Assembly: GCF_024124545.1 (NCBI RefSeq)
Contig: NZ_JAMXSF010000017.1
Span: forward strand, 62,001-126,000
DNA: 64,000 bases
Reading direction: 5' to 3'
Origin: Pseudoalteromonas sp. XMcav2-N
GTDB lineage: Bacteria > Pseudomonadota > Gammaproteobacteria > Enterobacterales > Alteromonadaceae
In this document: positions 1 through 7,274 of the stretch, in pieces
Numbering within the stretch: the first letter of the stretch is position 1
Layout of the letters: each line of letters begins with the position of its first letter
The notes under the pieces: model-generated
Told to the model about the DNA's origin: nothing
Databases searched by the model: none
What the model saw: only the letters and a program-made list of their open reading frames with translations
Made by a program: the position numbers and the translations under genes

Positions 1-358
1 CCGCGGCATTAAACAGATCAACCGCCTTTTGTTTATCAAGTTTAACACCCTGGCCCTGGTCGTACATTACAGCCAGTGAAAACATGGCATCGGCACTGCC
101 AAGTTTTACAGCTTGTTGCATAAGTTCAGCGGCTTTTCGTGGGTTTCTGGGTACCCCGTATCCGCCTTCATACATTTTAGCTAACTCGTATATGCCAGGC
201 GCAAACCCCATATCAGCCAGGTATCTGAACTCTTTGAGTGCAACATCAAATTGCCCGGCATTTGCCGCCGCTATGCCTTCCTCCAGCCCTGCCTTCGCAG
301 CTGGGGCGGCCGCAAGCAAACCCGTAAGGGCCAGTGCGTAAGTAAGTTTATGCCACAT
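1..358 (-). CDS. Sel1-repeat (SLR) protein, partial at window edge
   Basis: The reading frame runs from the ATG at 358 leftward off the window, so only the first 119 residues are visible. An AAGGAG ribosome-binding site lies 7 bases upstream of that ATG. The N-terminus is a signal peptide (about residues 1-23, ending A-A-K-A-G), so the protein is probably periplasmic. From about residue 50 there are two Sel1-type helical repeats, with the signatures YELAKMYEGGYGV...AAELMQQA and FSLAVMYDQGQGV...AVDLFNAA. Sel1 repeats are protein-interaction solenoids; the partner is unknown. The family call is firm, the function is not. The C-terminus is not visible. Confidence 0.85.
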   Translation of the reverse strand, partial: MWHKLTYALALTGLLAAAPAAKAGLEEGIAAANAGQFDVALKEFRYLADMGFAPGIYELAKMYEGGYGVPRNPRKAAELMQQAVKLGSADAMFSLAVMYDQGQGVKLDKQKAVDLFNAA

Positions 359-657
359 GTGCGTTCTCCTTAATAACCTATGTTTTAAGTCACCAAACAT
401 AATACCAAATTAGCGTAAATAGATAGCCTGCTGACCTAACTAAATCAGACACTATTTGCCGCTATGGACATCCCAACATTGAACAATGCCTAACAATCGG
501 TTCGATAGCTTTTTGCGACATGGCTACAACCGCTACATTTCATAATAACGATTTAGCAAATCGCCTGGCAGCAAATGCTGAGTATAGCAGTCTGGAGCTG
601 AAACTGTTTCAGCGAGTGGTTGTACAAAGGAGTTAGTATAAGCGATTGAGGCATAAT
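359..657. other. Intergenic, no gene seen
   Basis: No reading frame with a convincing start and ribosome-binding site is present on either strand. It is AT-rich and presumably holds the promoter of the Sel1 gene. An AAAGGAG-like string at about 626-632 is not followed by a usable start codon. Confidence 0.5.
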
Positions 658-680
658 AAAAAAAGCCCTTTCGGGCTTTT
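658..680 (-). terminator. Intrinsic terminator of the sRNA
   Basis: An 8-bp stem (AAAAGCCC/GGGCTTTT) with a GAAA tetraloop. Read on the minus strand it is followed by further T residues, giving a run of seven; read on the plus strand the T run is only four long, so the minus direction is favoured. Confidence 0.75.
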
Positions 681-822
681 CTGATACATATCAACCGTCA
701 CTGATATGAGCAATGTAGCAAGTAAATGAGTACGTTTACCAATGCTTCCTGTGAAAAAGGCATTGGCAGATCAACGTTTAATGAAGCCCTGAACGGAGAA
801 TAAAAGTGTCTCGAGATTCATT
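658..822 (-). ncRNA. Fur-regulated small RNA, RyhB-like
   Basis: Predicted transcript of about 165 nt on the minus strand. It begins just downstream of a strong promoter overlapped by a Fur box (823-858) and ends in an intrinsic terminator (658-680: AAAAGCCC, GAAA loop, GGGCTTTT followed by more T). There is no convincing reading frame. The minus strand of 707-716 reads ACATTGCTCA, identical to the central pairing core of enterobacterial RyhB (GACAUUGCUCAC...). RyhB represses mRNAs of iron-using proteins under iron starvation with Hfq; the uridine tail here fits Hfq binding. Promoter, Fur box, core and terminator are seen in the sequence; the RyhB assignment is an inference from the 10-base core and the regulation. 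Confidence 0.7.
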
Positions 823-858
823 GAGAATGATTATCACTAATCTTTTTTAATAAGTCAA
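823..858 (-). promoter_or_regulatory. Promoter with Fur box for the RyhB-like sRNA
   Basis: On the minus strand, TTGACT (858-853) and GATAAT (835-830) are separated by exactly 17 bases, a near-consensus sigma-70 promoter. The 19 bases at 823-841 match the Fur consensus GATAATGATAATCATTATC at 15 positions when read on the minus strand, including an unbroken TGATAATCATT core covering the -10. A bound Fur-Fe(II) would block this promoter. The same site lies about 150 bases upstream of ppc, so an effect on ppc is possible but not shown. Confidence 0.75.
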
Positions 859-989
859 TTGCAAATGATAACTAATTGCAATAGGTGTTTTTTATAACTT
901 TTCGCGTCTGGGTGTCATCAAAGTATCTTTTCTTTTTCGTTTTATAGTCAGTATATTGAGATGAATGAAATTTGTTCAGGGAGCATGTT

Positions 990-3623
990 ATGCAACAGCA
1001 ATATACAGAATTGAAACGAAATGTCAGTCTTCTAGGTGAGTTACTGGGTACCACCATCGCTCACTCACAGGGGGCTGAGGTACTTGAAAAAGTTGAGTTG
1101 ATCCGACACCTGGCAAAGTCATCTCGCAGCGGTGATGTGCAGGCTAGAGAGACGCTGATAGAGACACTGCAATCTTTGCCTGATGAAGAACTATTACCCG
1201 TATGTCGCGCGTTTAGTCACTTCCTGAATCTTGCCAATGTTGCCGAACAGCAGCATACGATTTCAGACGCCGGTTGTCCTCAAGGGCCTTTTGATACACT
1301 GCAAACAACCTTGTCTGAGGTAACAGCGAAAGTAGCTAAAGGAGATACCGATCTTCAGACCGTGACCAGCGTTATAGAGAACTTGTCTATTGAATTGGTG
1401 TTAACTGCACACCCGACCGAAGTGACACGCCGTACTTTGATCAGTAAGCACGTTGAGCTCAGTGAGTGTTTATCAGAGCTGGCTGACTGTCAGGATAGCA
1501 GCTTATGTCGTAATGAAGTGATTTCTCGAATTGAACAACTGATCTGCCAGGCCTGGCACACGAATGAAATCAGAAACAAGCGTCCAACCCCGCTTGAAGA
1601 AGCAAAATGGGGTTTTGCAGTCATTGAGAACAGCTTATGGGACGCCGTACCCAAGTTTACGCGGACCTTAACTCACCTGGCCCAAGGGCAACTCGGTATG
1701 ATTTTGCCTGAGGATTATGCCCCTGTAAGCTTGGCTTCGTGGATGGGAGGTGACAGAGATGGTAACCCCAACGTCACCGCAGAGGTCACTCAAAGTGTCC
1801 TCGACCACGGCCGTTGGATGGCGTTGGACTTGTACTACCGAGACCTGGATGTACTGAGTTCAGAATTATCAATGGCACCTGCAAATGAGGAGTTAAGAAA
1901 GCTGACGGCAGACCATGCAGAGCCATATCGGGCGTTACTGAAGCAGTTGAAAGCTGATGTGAACGAAACAATATTGGCGCTGGAACATAAGATTAAATCG
2001 CTGCCCAGCTCACATCAGGACAAAATCCGTTCGACGGAGCAGCTTATGGCGCCGCTCGCAGTTTGTTATCGTTCTTTGACAGAGTGCGGTATGGAAGTGG
2101 TCGCAAATGGTATGTTGCTGGACGTGATGCACAGGCTCAGGTGCTTTGGGGTTCAGCTATGTAAGCTGGATATTCGTCAGGATTCAGGAAGGCATTGTGA
2201 CGTATTGTCTGAGGTGACGCGTTATCTGGGGATAGGAGATTATGCCCAATGGTCGGAGCAGGACAAGCAGGCCTTTCTGCTTTCAGAGCTTTCTTCTCGA
2301 CGTCCCTTGTTGCCTAAACACTGGCAGCCCAGTGAAGAGGTTCAGGAAGTGCTGGACACCTTCGCTGTGATAGCTAAGCAGGATAGAGCAGCGCTGGGTA
2401 TTTACATTATTTCGATGGCCAGAGAAGCGTCAGATGTGCTGGCTGTGGAATTATTGCTTCAGGAAAGTGGCTGCCCGTTTAAACTGCCTGTGGCACCACT
2501 TTTCGAGACTCTGGATGACCTCAACCATGCACAGGAAGTGATGCAGCAACTGTTCGACTCGAGCTGGTACAAAGGACATGTAGGACAGCAGCAGTACGTA
2601 ATGATCGGCTATTCTGACTCTGCTAAAGATGCTGGCATGATGGCGGCGGGCTGGGCACAGTATCTGGCTATGGAGCAGCTTATTGATGTGGGGGAGAAAT
2701 ACCAGGTTGAGATGCATTTGTTTCACGGTCGGGGTGGCACAATAGGGCGTGGCGGCGCACCTGCTGCGCAGGCGTTACGTTCTCAGCCGCCGGGATCACT
2801 GAGTCATGGTTTGAGAGTGACAGAGCAAGGTGAAATGATCCGCTTTAAGTTTGGTCTTACTCCGGTCGCAATCCAAAGTCTGTCACTCTATGCCAGCGCC
2901 ATTATTGAGAACAATCTGTATCCGCCTCCGCAGCCCAAGTCGGATTGGCGCGACGCGATGGCGCTGCTAAGTGAACAGTCTTGCAATCAGTATCGCGACT
3001 TTGTCCGTGGTAATGCAGATTTTGTGTCTTATTTCAGAGCCGCAACACCCGAAATAGAGCTGGCAAAGTTGCCCTTGGGCTCGCGTCCTGCAAAACGTAA
3101 ACCGCAGGGGGGCATAGAGAGCCTGCGCGCCATTCCCTGGATATTCGCCTGGAGTCAAAATCGTCTTATGTTGCCTGCGTGGCTTGGTGCCCTGGCCGGG
3201 ATACAAAGTGTGGTGAAGGAGCATGGAGAGTCTCTACTGGGTGAGATGAGTGAGCAATGGCCGTTTTTCAGAACGCGATTGGAGATGCTGGAAATGGTAT
3301 TTTGTAAAACCGACTTATGGTTAAGCGAATATTATGATGCCCGACTAGTGCCCGTGCCGCTTCAGCCTTTAGGTAAGTTACTTCGCAGTGAATTGAAAGA
3401 AGCCACGCAGTTTATTGAAAAGTATGCTCCGAAGGGATCGCTGTTATCGGCGCAGCCGTGGATCCGCGAGTCCATAGCGCTTCGTAACCCCTACACGGAT
3501 CCGCTTAATGTCTTACAGGTGGAGTTACTTAAACGTACCAGAGATAAGGCTAACCCAGAACTGGACAGTGCACTGATGATCACTATGATGGGTATTGCTG
3601 CAGGGATAAGAAATACGGGTTAA
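990..3623 (+). CDS. ppc: Phosphoenolpyruvate carboxylase
   Basis: Catalyses PEP + bicarbonate to oxaloacetate + phosphate, refilling the TCA cycle in the cytoplasm. The 877-residue length is normal for bacterial PPC. Visible hallmarks: LTAHPTEVTRR (catalytic His at about residue 141), WMGGDRDGNP, CKLDIRQDSGRH, FHGRGGTIGRGG (the glycine-rich mobile loop) and the invariant C-terminal RNTG tail used in allosteric control. The ATG at 990 was chosen because AGGGAG lies 6 bases upstream; an in-frame TTG at 972 would add six residues without a ribosome-binding site. A Rho-independent terminator follows. The divergent neighbour is a Fur-controlled sRNA. Confidence 0.97.
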   Translation: MQQQYTELKRNVSLLGELLGTTIAHSQGAEVLEKVELIRHLAKSSRSGDVQARETLIETLQSLPDEELLPVCRAFSHFLNLANVAEQQHTISDAGCPQGPFDTLQTTLSEVTAKVAKGDTDLQTVTSVIENLSIELVLTAHPTEVTRRTLISKHVELSECLSELADCQDSSLCRNEVISRIEQLICQAWHTNEIRNKRPTPLEEAKWGFAVIENSLWDAVPKFTRTLTHLAQGQLGMILPEDYAPVSLASWMGGDRDGNPNVTAEVTQSVLDHGRWMALDLYYRDLDVLSSELSMAPANEELRKLTADHAEPYRALLKQLKADVNETILALEHKIKSLPSSHQDKIRSTEQLMAPLAVCYRSLTECGMEVVANGMLLDVMHRLRCFGVQLCKLDIRQDSGRHCDVLSEVTRYLGIGDYAQWSEQDKQAFLLSELSSRRPLLPKHWQPSEEVQEVLDTFAVIAKQDRAALGIYIISMAREASDVLAVELLLQESGCPFKLPVAPLFETLDDLNHAQEVMQQLFDSSWYKGHVGQQQYVMIGYSDSAKDAGMMAAGWAQYLAMEQLIDVGEKYQVEMHLFHGRGGTIGRGGAPAAQALRSQPPGSLSHGLRVTEQGEMIRFKFGLTPVAIQSLSLYASAIIENNLYPPPQPKSDWRDAMALLSEQSCNQYRDFVRGNADFVSYFRAATPEIELAKLPLGSRPAKRKPQGGIESLRAIPWIFAWSQNRLMLPAWLGALAGIQSVVKEHGESLLGEMSEQWPFFRTRLEMLEMVFCKTDLWLSEYYDARLVPVPLQPLGKLLRSELKEATQFIEKYAPKGSLLSAQPWIRESIALRNPYTDPLNVLQVELLKRTRDKANPELDSALMITMMGIAAGIRNTG

Positions 3624-3664
3624 TTTTTATTGATGCAATAATGATTACATTCTGTAATAACAAA

Positions 3665-3690
3665 AACCAATCCTATAGGGTTGGTTTTTT
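3665..3690 (+). terminator. Terminator after ppc
   Basis: The hairpin AACCAATCC-TATA-GGGTTGGTT is followed by a run of T, 40 bases downstream of the ppc stop. Confidence 0.75.
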
Positions 3691-3720
3691 AATTTTATCT
3701 AGTTTTTTATGGTTGTTTTG

Positions 3721-3748
3721 TTGACATCAATTCGTATTTAACTAGAAT
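3721..3748 (+). promoter_or_regulatory. Sigma-70 promoter for the STAS-like gene
   Basis: A consensus -35 TTGACA (3721-3726) and a -10 TAGAAT (3743-3748) are 16 bases apart, about 57 bases upstream of the start codon at 3806. Confidence 0.6.
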
Positions 3749-3805
3749 GCCCTGCTACCTTGTAAACGTACTTAACGCTAGTTTAAGCAATAGTCAGAGG
3801 CTGCA

Positions 3806-4174
3806 ATGTCAACGCTTTCAACCAGTATCACCTATGATGAAACGACAACCTTAATCATGATGACCCTTAGAGGCAAAGCTGGGGTGGATGATGTTGTTAA
3901 TGCCTACAAAGCGGCAAATAGTTATGCCTCAAAGCACCAAAGCAGTAAACTATTGGTGGATGTTTCTGAGCTTGAGCACAGGTTCGCTGCAATCGATGTT
4001 GTCAACGTTATGCCTAAGGTGGCGCATCATGTTAAAAACATGAAAATCGCCAGAGTGGTCGGTATTGAGGGATTTATGCACGATTTGTTCTTACAGAAAG
4101 TACAGCGTTTTGGCATTAATGCAGAAAATTTTGAGTGCTTTAAAAGTGCGAAGGAATGGTTGAGTAAAAGCTAA
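3806..4174 (+). CDS. SpoIIAA/STAS-like protein
   Basis: A 122-residue soluble protein with no signal peptide. The pattern of a beta-rich N-terminus (SITYDETTTLIMMTLRG), a helix with conserved small residues and a central SSKLLVDVSEL strand resembles the SpoIIAA-like/STAS-fold family (PF11964 type), whose members bind phosphoproteins or lipids; the role here is unknown. An AGAGG ribosome-binding site precedes the ATG, and a near-consensus promoter lies upstream, so it is probably a single-gene unit. Not an anti-sigma-factor antagonist with certainty: there is no kinase partner nearby. Confidence 0.6.
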   Translation: MSTLSTSITYDETTTLIMMTLRGKAGVDDVVNAYKAANSYASKHQSSKLLVDVSELEHRFAAIDVVNVMPKVAHHVKNMKIARVVGIEGFMHDLFLQKVQRFGINAENFECFKSAKEWLSKS

Positions 4175-4220
4175 TTCGAGCGTAAACTGGTCTGCCATGA
4201 AACAAGCGCAAAAAAGCGCT

Positions 4221-4240
4221 GCTCAGGCATTAGTCTGAGC
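4221..4240. other. Hairpin upstream of cdd
   Basis: GCTCAG and CTGAGC form a 6-bp stem with an 8-base loop, ending 15 bases before the cdd start. There is no T run on the plus strand; on the minus strand a T run follows a few bases beyond the stem. It may mark the end of the preceding transcript or influence cdd translation. Confidence 0.35.
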
Positions 4241-4255
4241 GAATAATAATGATAT

Positions 4256-5119
4256 ATGGTAGACACTGACAACAAGTTAAATCCTTCCGTACTGGAAGTG
4301 TGCAAATCCGCCAATGGAGTACTAACTCCCGATATTCAAAACCACATTAAGTCCCTTCTCGGATGCGATAACACGCAATTAGGGCAAGCCCTGTTACCTT
4401 ACGCTGCGAGCTTTGCTCAGGCGCCTATTTCGTCTTTTCTGGTTGGCGCCGTTGCTTATGACAAATACACTGAATGCTATTTCTTGGGGGCTAACCTTGA
4501 GTTTTCACACCAAGCGCTCTCGTTGGTTGTTCACGCTGAACAGGCTGCGATTAATAATGCCTGGCTAAATGGTGCTAAGGAAATCACTCGAATAGATATT
4601 ACAGCTGCACCGTGCGGGTATTGTCGCCAGTTTATGAATGAGCTGAAAAATGCAAAACAGCTTAAAATCACCTTACCAACAGGAGAAACGACGTTGTCAC
4701 AATTGCTCCCCGGTGATTTTGGCCCTACGGATTTGGGTAATCAGGAAGCGCTGTTTGGCAGTACATCAATCGATATACAGAACCATGATGGTCTGTCCGG
4801 TGAGTTAATCAGACATTTAAGTCAAGTCTATGCGCCTTATACAAAAAATGTGGCAGCGGCTGAGTTGGTGACGACGAACGGTAAGCGATTTTATGGGCGT
4901 TATATAGAAAATGCAGCGTACAGCCCAAGTTTATCGCCAATGCAGAGTGCGCTTAGTCAGTTGGCAATGAGTGGTGAAATACTGGCAGAGGCAAAGCTGG
5001 AGCGAGCCACTTTGGTAGAAACCAAAGGAAGAGAAAACCAAAGGGCAGTAACAGAGGCTGTGATAAGCAGTTTTAACGACGCGCTAGAACTGCAGTATCA
5101 TGTAATCGAAATAAAGTAG
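4256..5119 (+). CDS. cdd: Cytidine deaminase
   Basis: Converts cytidine and deoxycytidine to uridine and deoxyuridine in pyrimidine salvage. At 287 residues it is the long, E. coli-type homodimeric form with an N-terminal catalytic and a C-terminal pseudo-catalytic half. Zinc and catalytic residues are visible: His93 and Glu95 in VVHAEQ, Cys120 and Cys123 in APCGYCRQF. The start codon has only a weak ribosome-binding site. It converges on udp, whose product uses the uridine made here; the two stop codons lie 8 bases apart within one shared hairpin. Confidence 0.95.
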   Translation: MVDTDNKLNPSVLEVCKSANGVLTPDIQNHIKSLLGCDNTQLGQALLPYAASFAQAPISSFLVGAVAYDKYTECYFLGANLEFSHQALSLVVHAEQAAINNAWLNGAKEITRIDITAAPCGYCRQFMNELKNAKQLKITLPTGETTLSQLLPGDFGPTDLGNQEALFGSTSIDIQNHDGLSGELIRHLSQVYAPYTKNVAAAELVTTNGKRFYGRYIENAAYSPSLSPMQSALSQLAMSGEILAEAKLERATLVETKGRENQRAVTEAVISSFNDALELQYHVIEIK

Positions 5120-5141
5120 GCAGGTGCCTACTTTGTTTTTT
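5113..5141 (+). terminator. Terminator shared by convergent cdd and udp
   Basis: A perfect 10-bp stem, AAAGTAGGCA-GG-TGCCTACTTT, followed by GTTTTTT on the plus strand. It contains the end of cdd and overlaps the udp stop codon. On the minus strand the downstream sequence is less T-rich, so it should work best for cdd. Confidence 0.75.
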
Positions 5142-5892
5142 CTAGTACGATTTCGGCTGCTTTGATAACAACAGCAACCGCGTTTTTCTCTACCAGTTTA
5201 TGGTCAACATTTGGGATCTCCTGGCGTGTACGATTTACCAGTACGCCGGCTACACAGGCTGCTTTTAGTCCCAAAGCGGCACACATGGTAAAGAGCGTCG
5301 CTGACTCCATTTCATAGTTCATTACATTGAGCTTTTGCCACTCTTCACACGAGCCCTGGAACGCCTTTGGAACGTATCCGGAGAAAGTATCATAGCGTTC
5401 CTGACCCGGATAGAATGTATCACTCGAAGCAGTGATACCAGTATGATAGGTCACACCCAGCTGCTCACAGGCTTCAACCATGGCTGATGTGCTGTGGAAA
5501 TCAGACACTGCAGGGTAGGCAAGTGGTGCAAAATGTTGACTGGCACCATCAAGGCGTACAGAGGCGGTACTAACCAGAATATCACCTTCATTGATATGCG
5601 GCTGAATAGCGCCAGTGGTACCTATGCGTAAAAAGGTATTGATGCCAAGTTGGGCGAGTTCTTCAACCGCAATTGACGTTGATGGTCCACCGATACCAGT
5701 CGAGCAAATCACAATAGATTGGCCGTTAATATCGCCAAGATATACGTGAAATTCGCGTGTCTGAGCCAAACATTTTGGATTGTCCAGTTGTTCCGCGATC
5801 CGCTCTGAACGTTTTGGGTCGCCAGGAACGATAGCCAGTGTTGCACCGTTTAGATCTGCTTTCGAAAGACCCAGGTGAAATACCTTTTCCAT
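5128..5892 (-). CDS. udp: Uridine phosphorylase
   Basis: Phosphorolysis of uridine to uracil and ribose-1-phosphate. The 254-residue product follows the E. coli enzyme closely: VFHLGL start region, AIVPGDPKR phosphate loop, STGIGGPSTSIAVEELAQLG, RIGTTGAIQPHI, SVRLDGAS, SSDTFYPGQERYDT and NYEMESATLF (ribose-binding Glu-Met-Glu). The ATG at 5892 was chosen because the homologous N-terminus begins there and AAGG lies 7 bases upstream; a longer frame to 5922 exists but has no such support. Functional partner of cdd, which faces it. Confidence 0.96.
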   Translation of the reverse strand: MEKVFHLGLSKADLNGATLAIVPGDPKRSERIAEQLDNPKCLAQTREFHVYLGDINGQSIVICSTGIGGPSTSIAVEELAQLGINTFLRIGTTGAIQPHINEGDILVSTASVRLDGASQHFAPLAYPAVSDFHSTSAMVEACEQLGVTYHTGITASSDTFYPGQERYDTFSGYVPKAFQGSCEEWQKLNVMNYEMESATLFTMCAALGLKAACVAGVLVNRTRQEIPNVDHKLVEKNAVAVVIKAAEIVLEKTK

Positions 5893-6211
5893 AAATAAAC
5901 CTTGTGTAGTTCTAAAGCCCAATGGTCAATTTTACCTGCAATTAAGTACAGGACGAATGTCCTTATCCTGGCCTTTGAGCGTTACAATTGTGTCGTTTAG
6001 TGACATCACCCTATGAGCCTGGGGTTATACATATATTTCACGTTTAACCCTAGATGAAACAAAGAGTTGTTTATCCTGCTTTGACATAGGGCATCTGCAT
6101 TTCTGTGCCAACCTGTAAACAAAGCGCTAATTGAAATTAACCGAATGCTTGCAACATTGTCGACTGTCTTCTAAACCTTAATAAGGAGAAAGCAAATGGG
6201 GAATACCTACT
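5893..6211. promoter_or_regulatory. Divergent intergenic region between udp and the DUF2189 gene
   Basis: It holds the promoters of both genes, but no consensus promoter pair stands out. A 22-codon reading frame begins at 6196 near its right end (listed separately). I see no convincing CRP or CytR site, although udp is CRP/CytR-controlled in E. coli. Confidence 0.4.
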
Positions 6212-6264
6212 ATGCCTGCAACACAATCGATAGACAAGCACAACGAGTTTGCCCGCTGTTTTGA
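6196..6264 (+). CDS. Possible 22-codon leader ORF overlapping the DUF2189 start
   Basis: An ATG at 6196 sits 8 bases after AAGGAG (6183-6188), the only good ribosome-binding site here, and reads 22 codons to a TGA at 6262-6264. The DUF2189 gene starts at 6212 in another frame with no ribosome-binding site of its own and no alternative upstream start (an in-frame TAA lies at 6182). The arrangement suggests translation of the leader delivers ribosomes to the real start. The peptide has no recognisable features. Confidence 0.35.
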   Translation: MGNTYYACNTIDRQAQRVCPLF

Positions 6265-6991
6265 AAGCAACAAGCTAAGCCCATTTGTGGCGTTTCATTG
6301 GCTCGCACTCGCCTTTAAAGACATTGCCCGAGCACCTTTGCTCAGTTTAATTTACGGACTGGTTTTTACAACAATTCCTGCCGCCATTATGTGGCTTGCG
6401 TTTGAGGTAGAAACACACCTTGTGATTTTGCCTGCGGCTGTTGCATTTGCGTTGATAGGTCCTGCATTTGCCGCCGGGCTGTATGATGTCGCCTGGGAGC
6501 TTGAAAAAGGCCATAAGCCAACTCTGAGTCATAGCCTTAAAAGTATGTTCAGAAACCCGGCCGGAGAATGGGGCTTTGCGATTCTACTTATGGTCATTAT
6601 GATCGTCTGGATGCGTCTTGCTGCATTGATCCACGCATTATACCCAAATGTGCCAAACCCCAACTTTGAGCAGCTTTCGGCCTTTCTGGGACTGGGAACT
6701 CTGGTAGGTGGTATTCTCGTGGTGACGGTGTTTGCGATTTCGGCGTTTACACCGCAAATAATGATGGAACGACGTGTAGATATAATGACGGCGGTAGTGT
6801 CATCCATTCATGCTGTGAGGTCTAATGCCGCGGCGATGATAGTGTGGGGCGCAACTATAGGTGTCTTGGTGATAGTGGGCTTCCTGACTGGTACGGCTGG
6901 GTTTATCGTCATTATGCCGCTGCTGGCCTATGCAAGTTGGCACGGATACATTGCGACAATCAAAACCAAAAAACCAAGAAAATACGAATAA
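6212..6991 (+). CDS. DUF2189 integral membrane protein
   Basis: A 259-residue inner-membrane protein with about six hydrophobic segments (roughly residues 43-62, 68-90, 118-142, 156-178, 205-225 and 225-245). The ARAPLLSLIYGLVF opening and the alternating loops resemble DUF2189 proteins, often found near respiratory-chain genes, of unknown function. Such genes are absent here. The start codon has no clear ribosome-binding site and lies within an upstream out-of-frame short ORF. An 11-bp hairpin follows the gene. Confidence 0.8.
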   Translation: MPATQSIDKHNEFARCFESNKLSPFVAFHWLALAFKDIARAPLLSLIYGLVFTTIPAAIMWLAFEVETHLVILPAAVAFALIGPAFAAGLYDVAWELEKGHKPTLSHSLKSMFRNPAGEWGFAILLMVIMIVWMRLAALIHALYPNVPNPNFEQLSAFLGLGTLVGGILVVTVFAISAFTPQIMMERRVDIMTAVVSSIHAVRSNAAAMIVWGATIGVLVIVGFLTGTAGFIVIMPLLAYASWHGYIATIKTKKPRKYE

Positions 6992-7013
6992 GCAAACACT
7001 TAGCCTGCATATT

Positions 7014-7052
7014 CAACCGCTCTGTCTGCTATCAACGATGTCAGAGCGGTTG
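7014..7052 (+). terminator. Terminator-like hairpin after the DUF2189 gene
   Basis: CAACCGCTCTG and CAGAGCGGTTG form an 11-bp perfect stem around a 17-base loop, 22 bases after the stop. The following ACTTATCTCTC is only moderately T-rich, so termination strength is uncertain. Confidence 0.5.
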
Positions 7053-7274
7053 ACTTATCTCTCAGCCATGTTATACCGACTCCAGTACAATTTATATAAT
7101 CGTTTTAAAGTCCACTTGATATCCGTAACTAATTGAAAAATAAAGGATGGCCTGGTTTTATTGTGTAAGGTTCTTGACGCTTTTCACTAACCGAGCATAC
7201 AGACTCTGTTAATTTGACAATTATTCTTTGAGTAACGGTGTGGCATGTTTATGCAGTTGACTGAGGAGGTCTCA

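Noticed and set aside
872..1057. 61-codon ORF on the minus strand opposite the ppc start
   Set aside because: It overlaps the ppc coding start and AT-rich promoter DNA, has no ribosome-binding site and low-complexity content.
5986..6008. Possible CRP site near udp (TGTGTCGTTTAGTGACA)
   Set aside because: The right half does not match TCACA at the required 6-base spacing.
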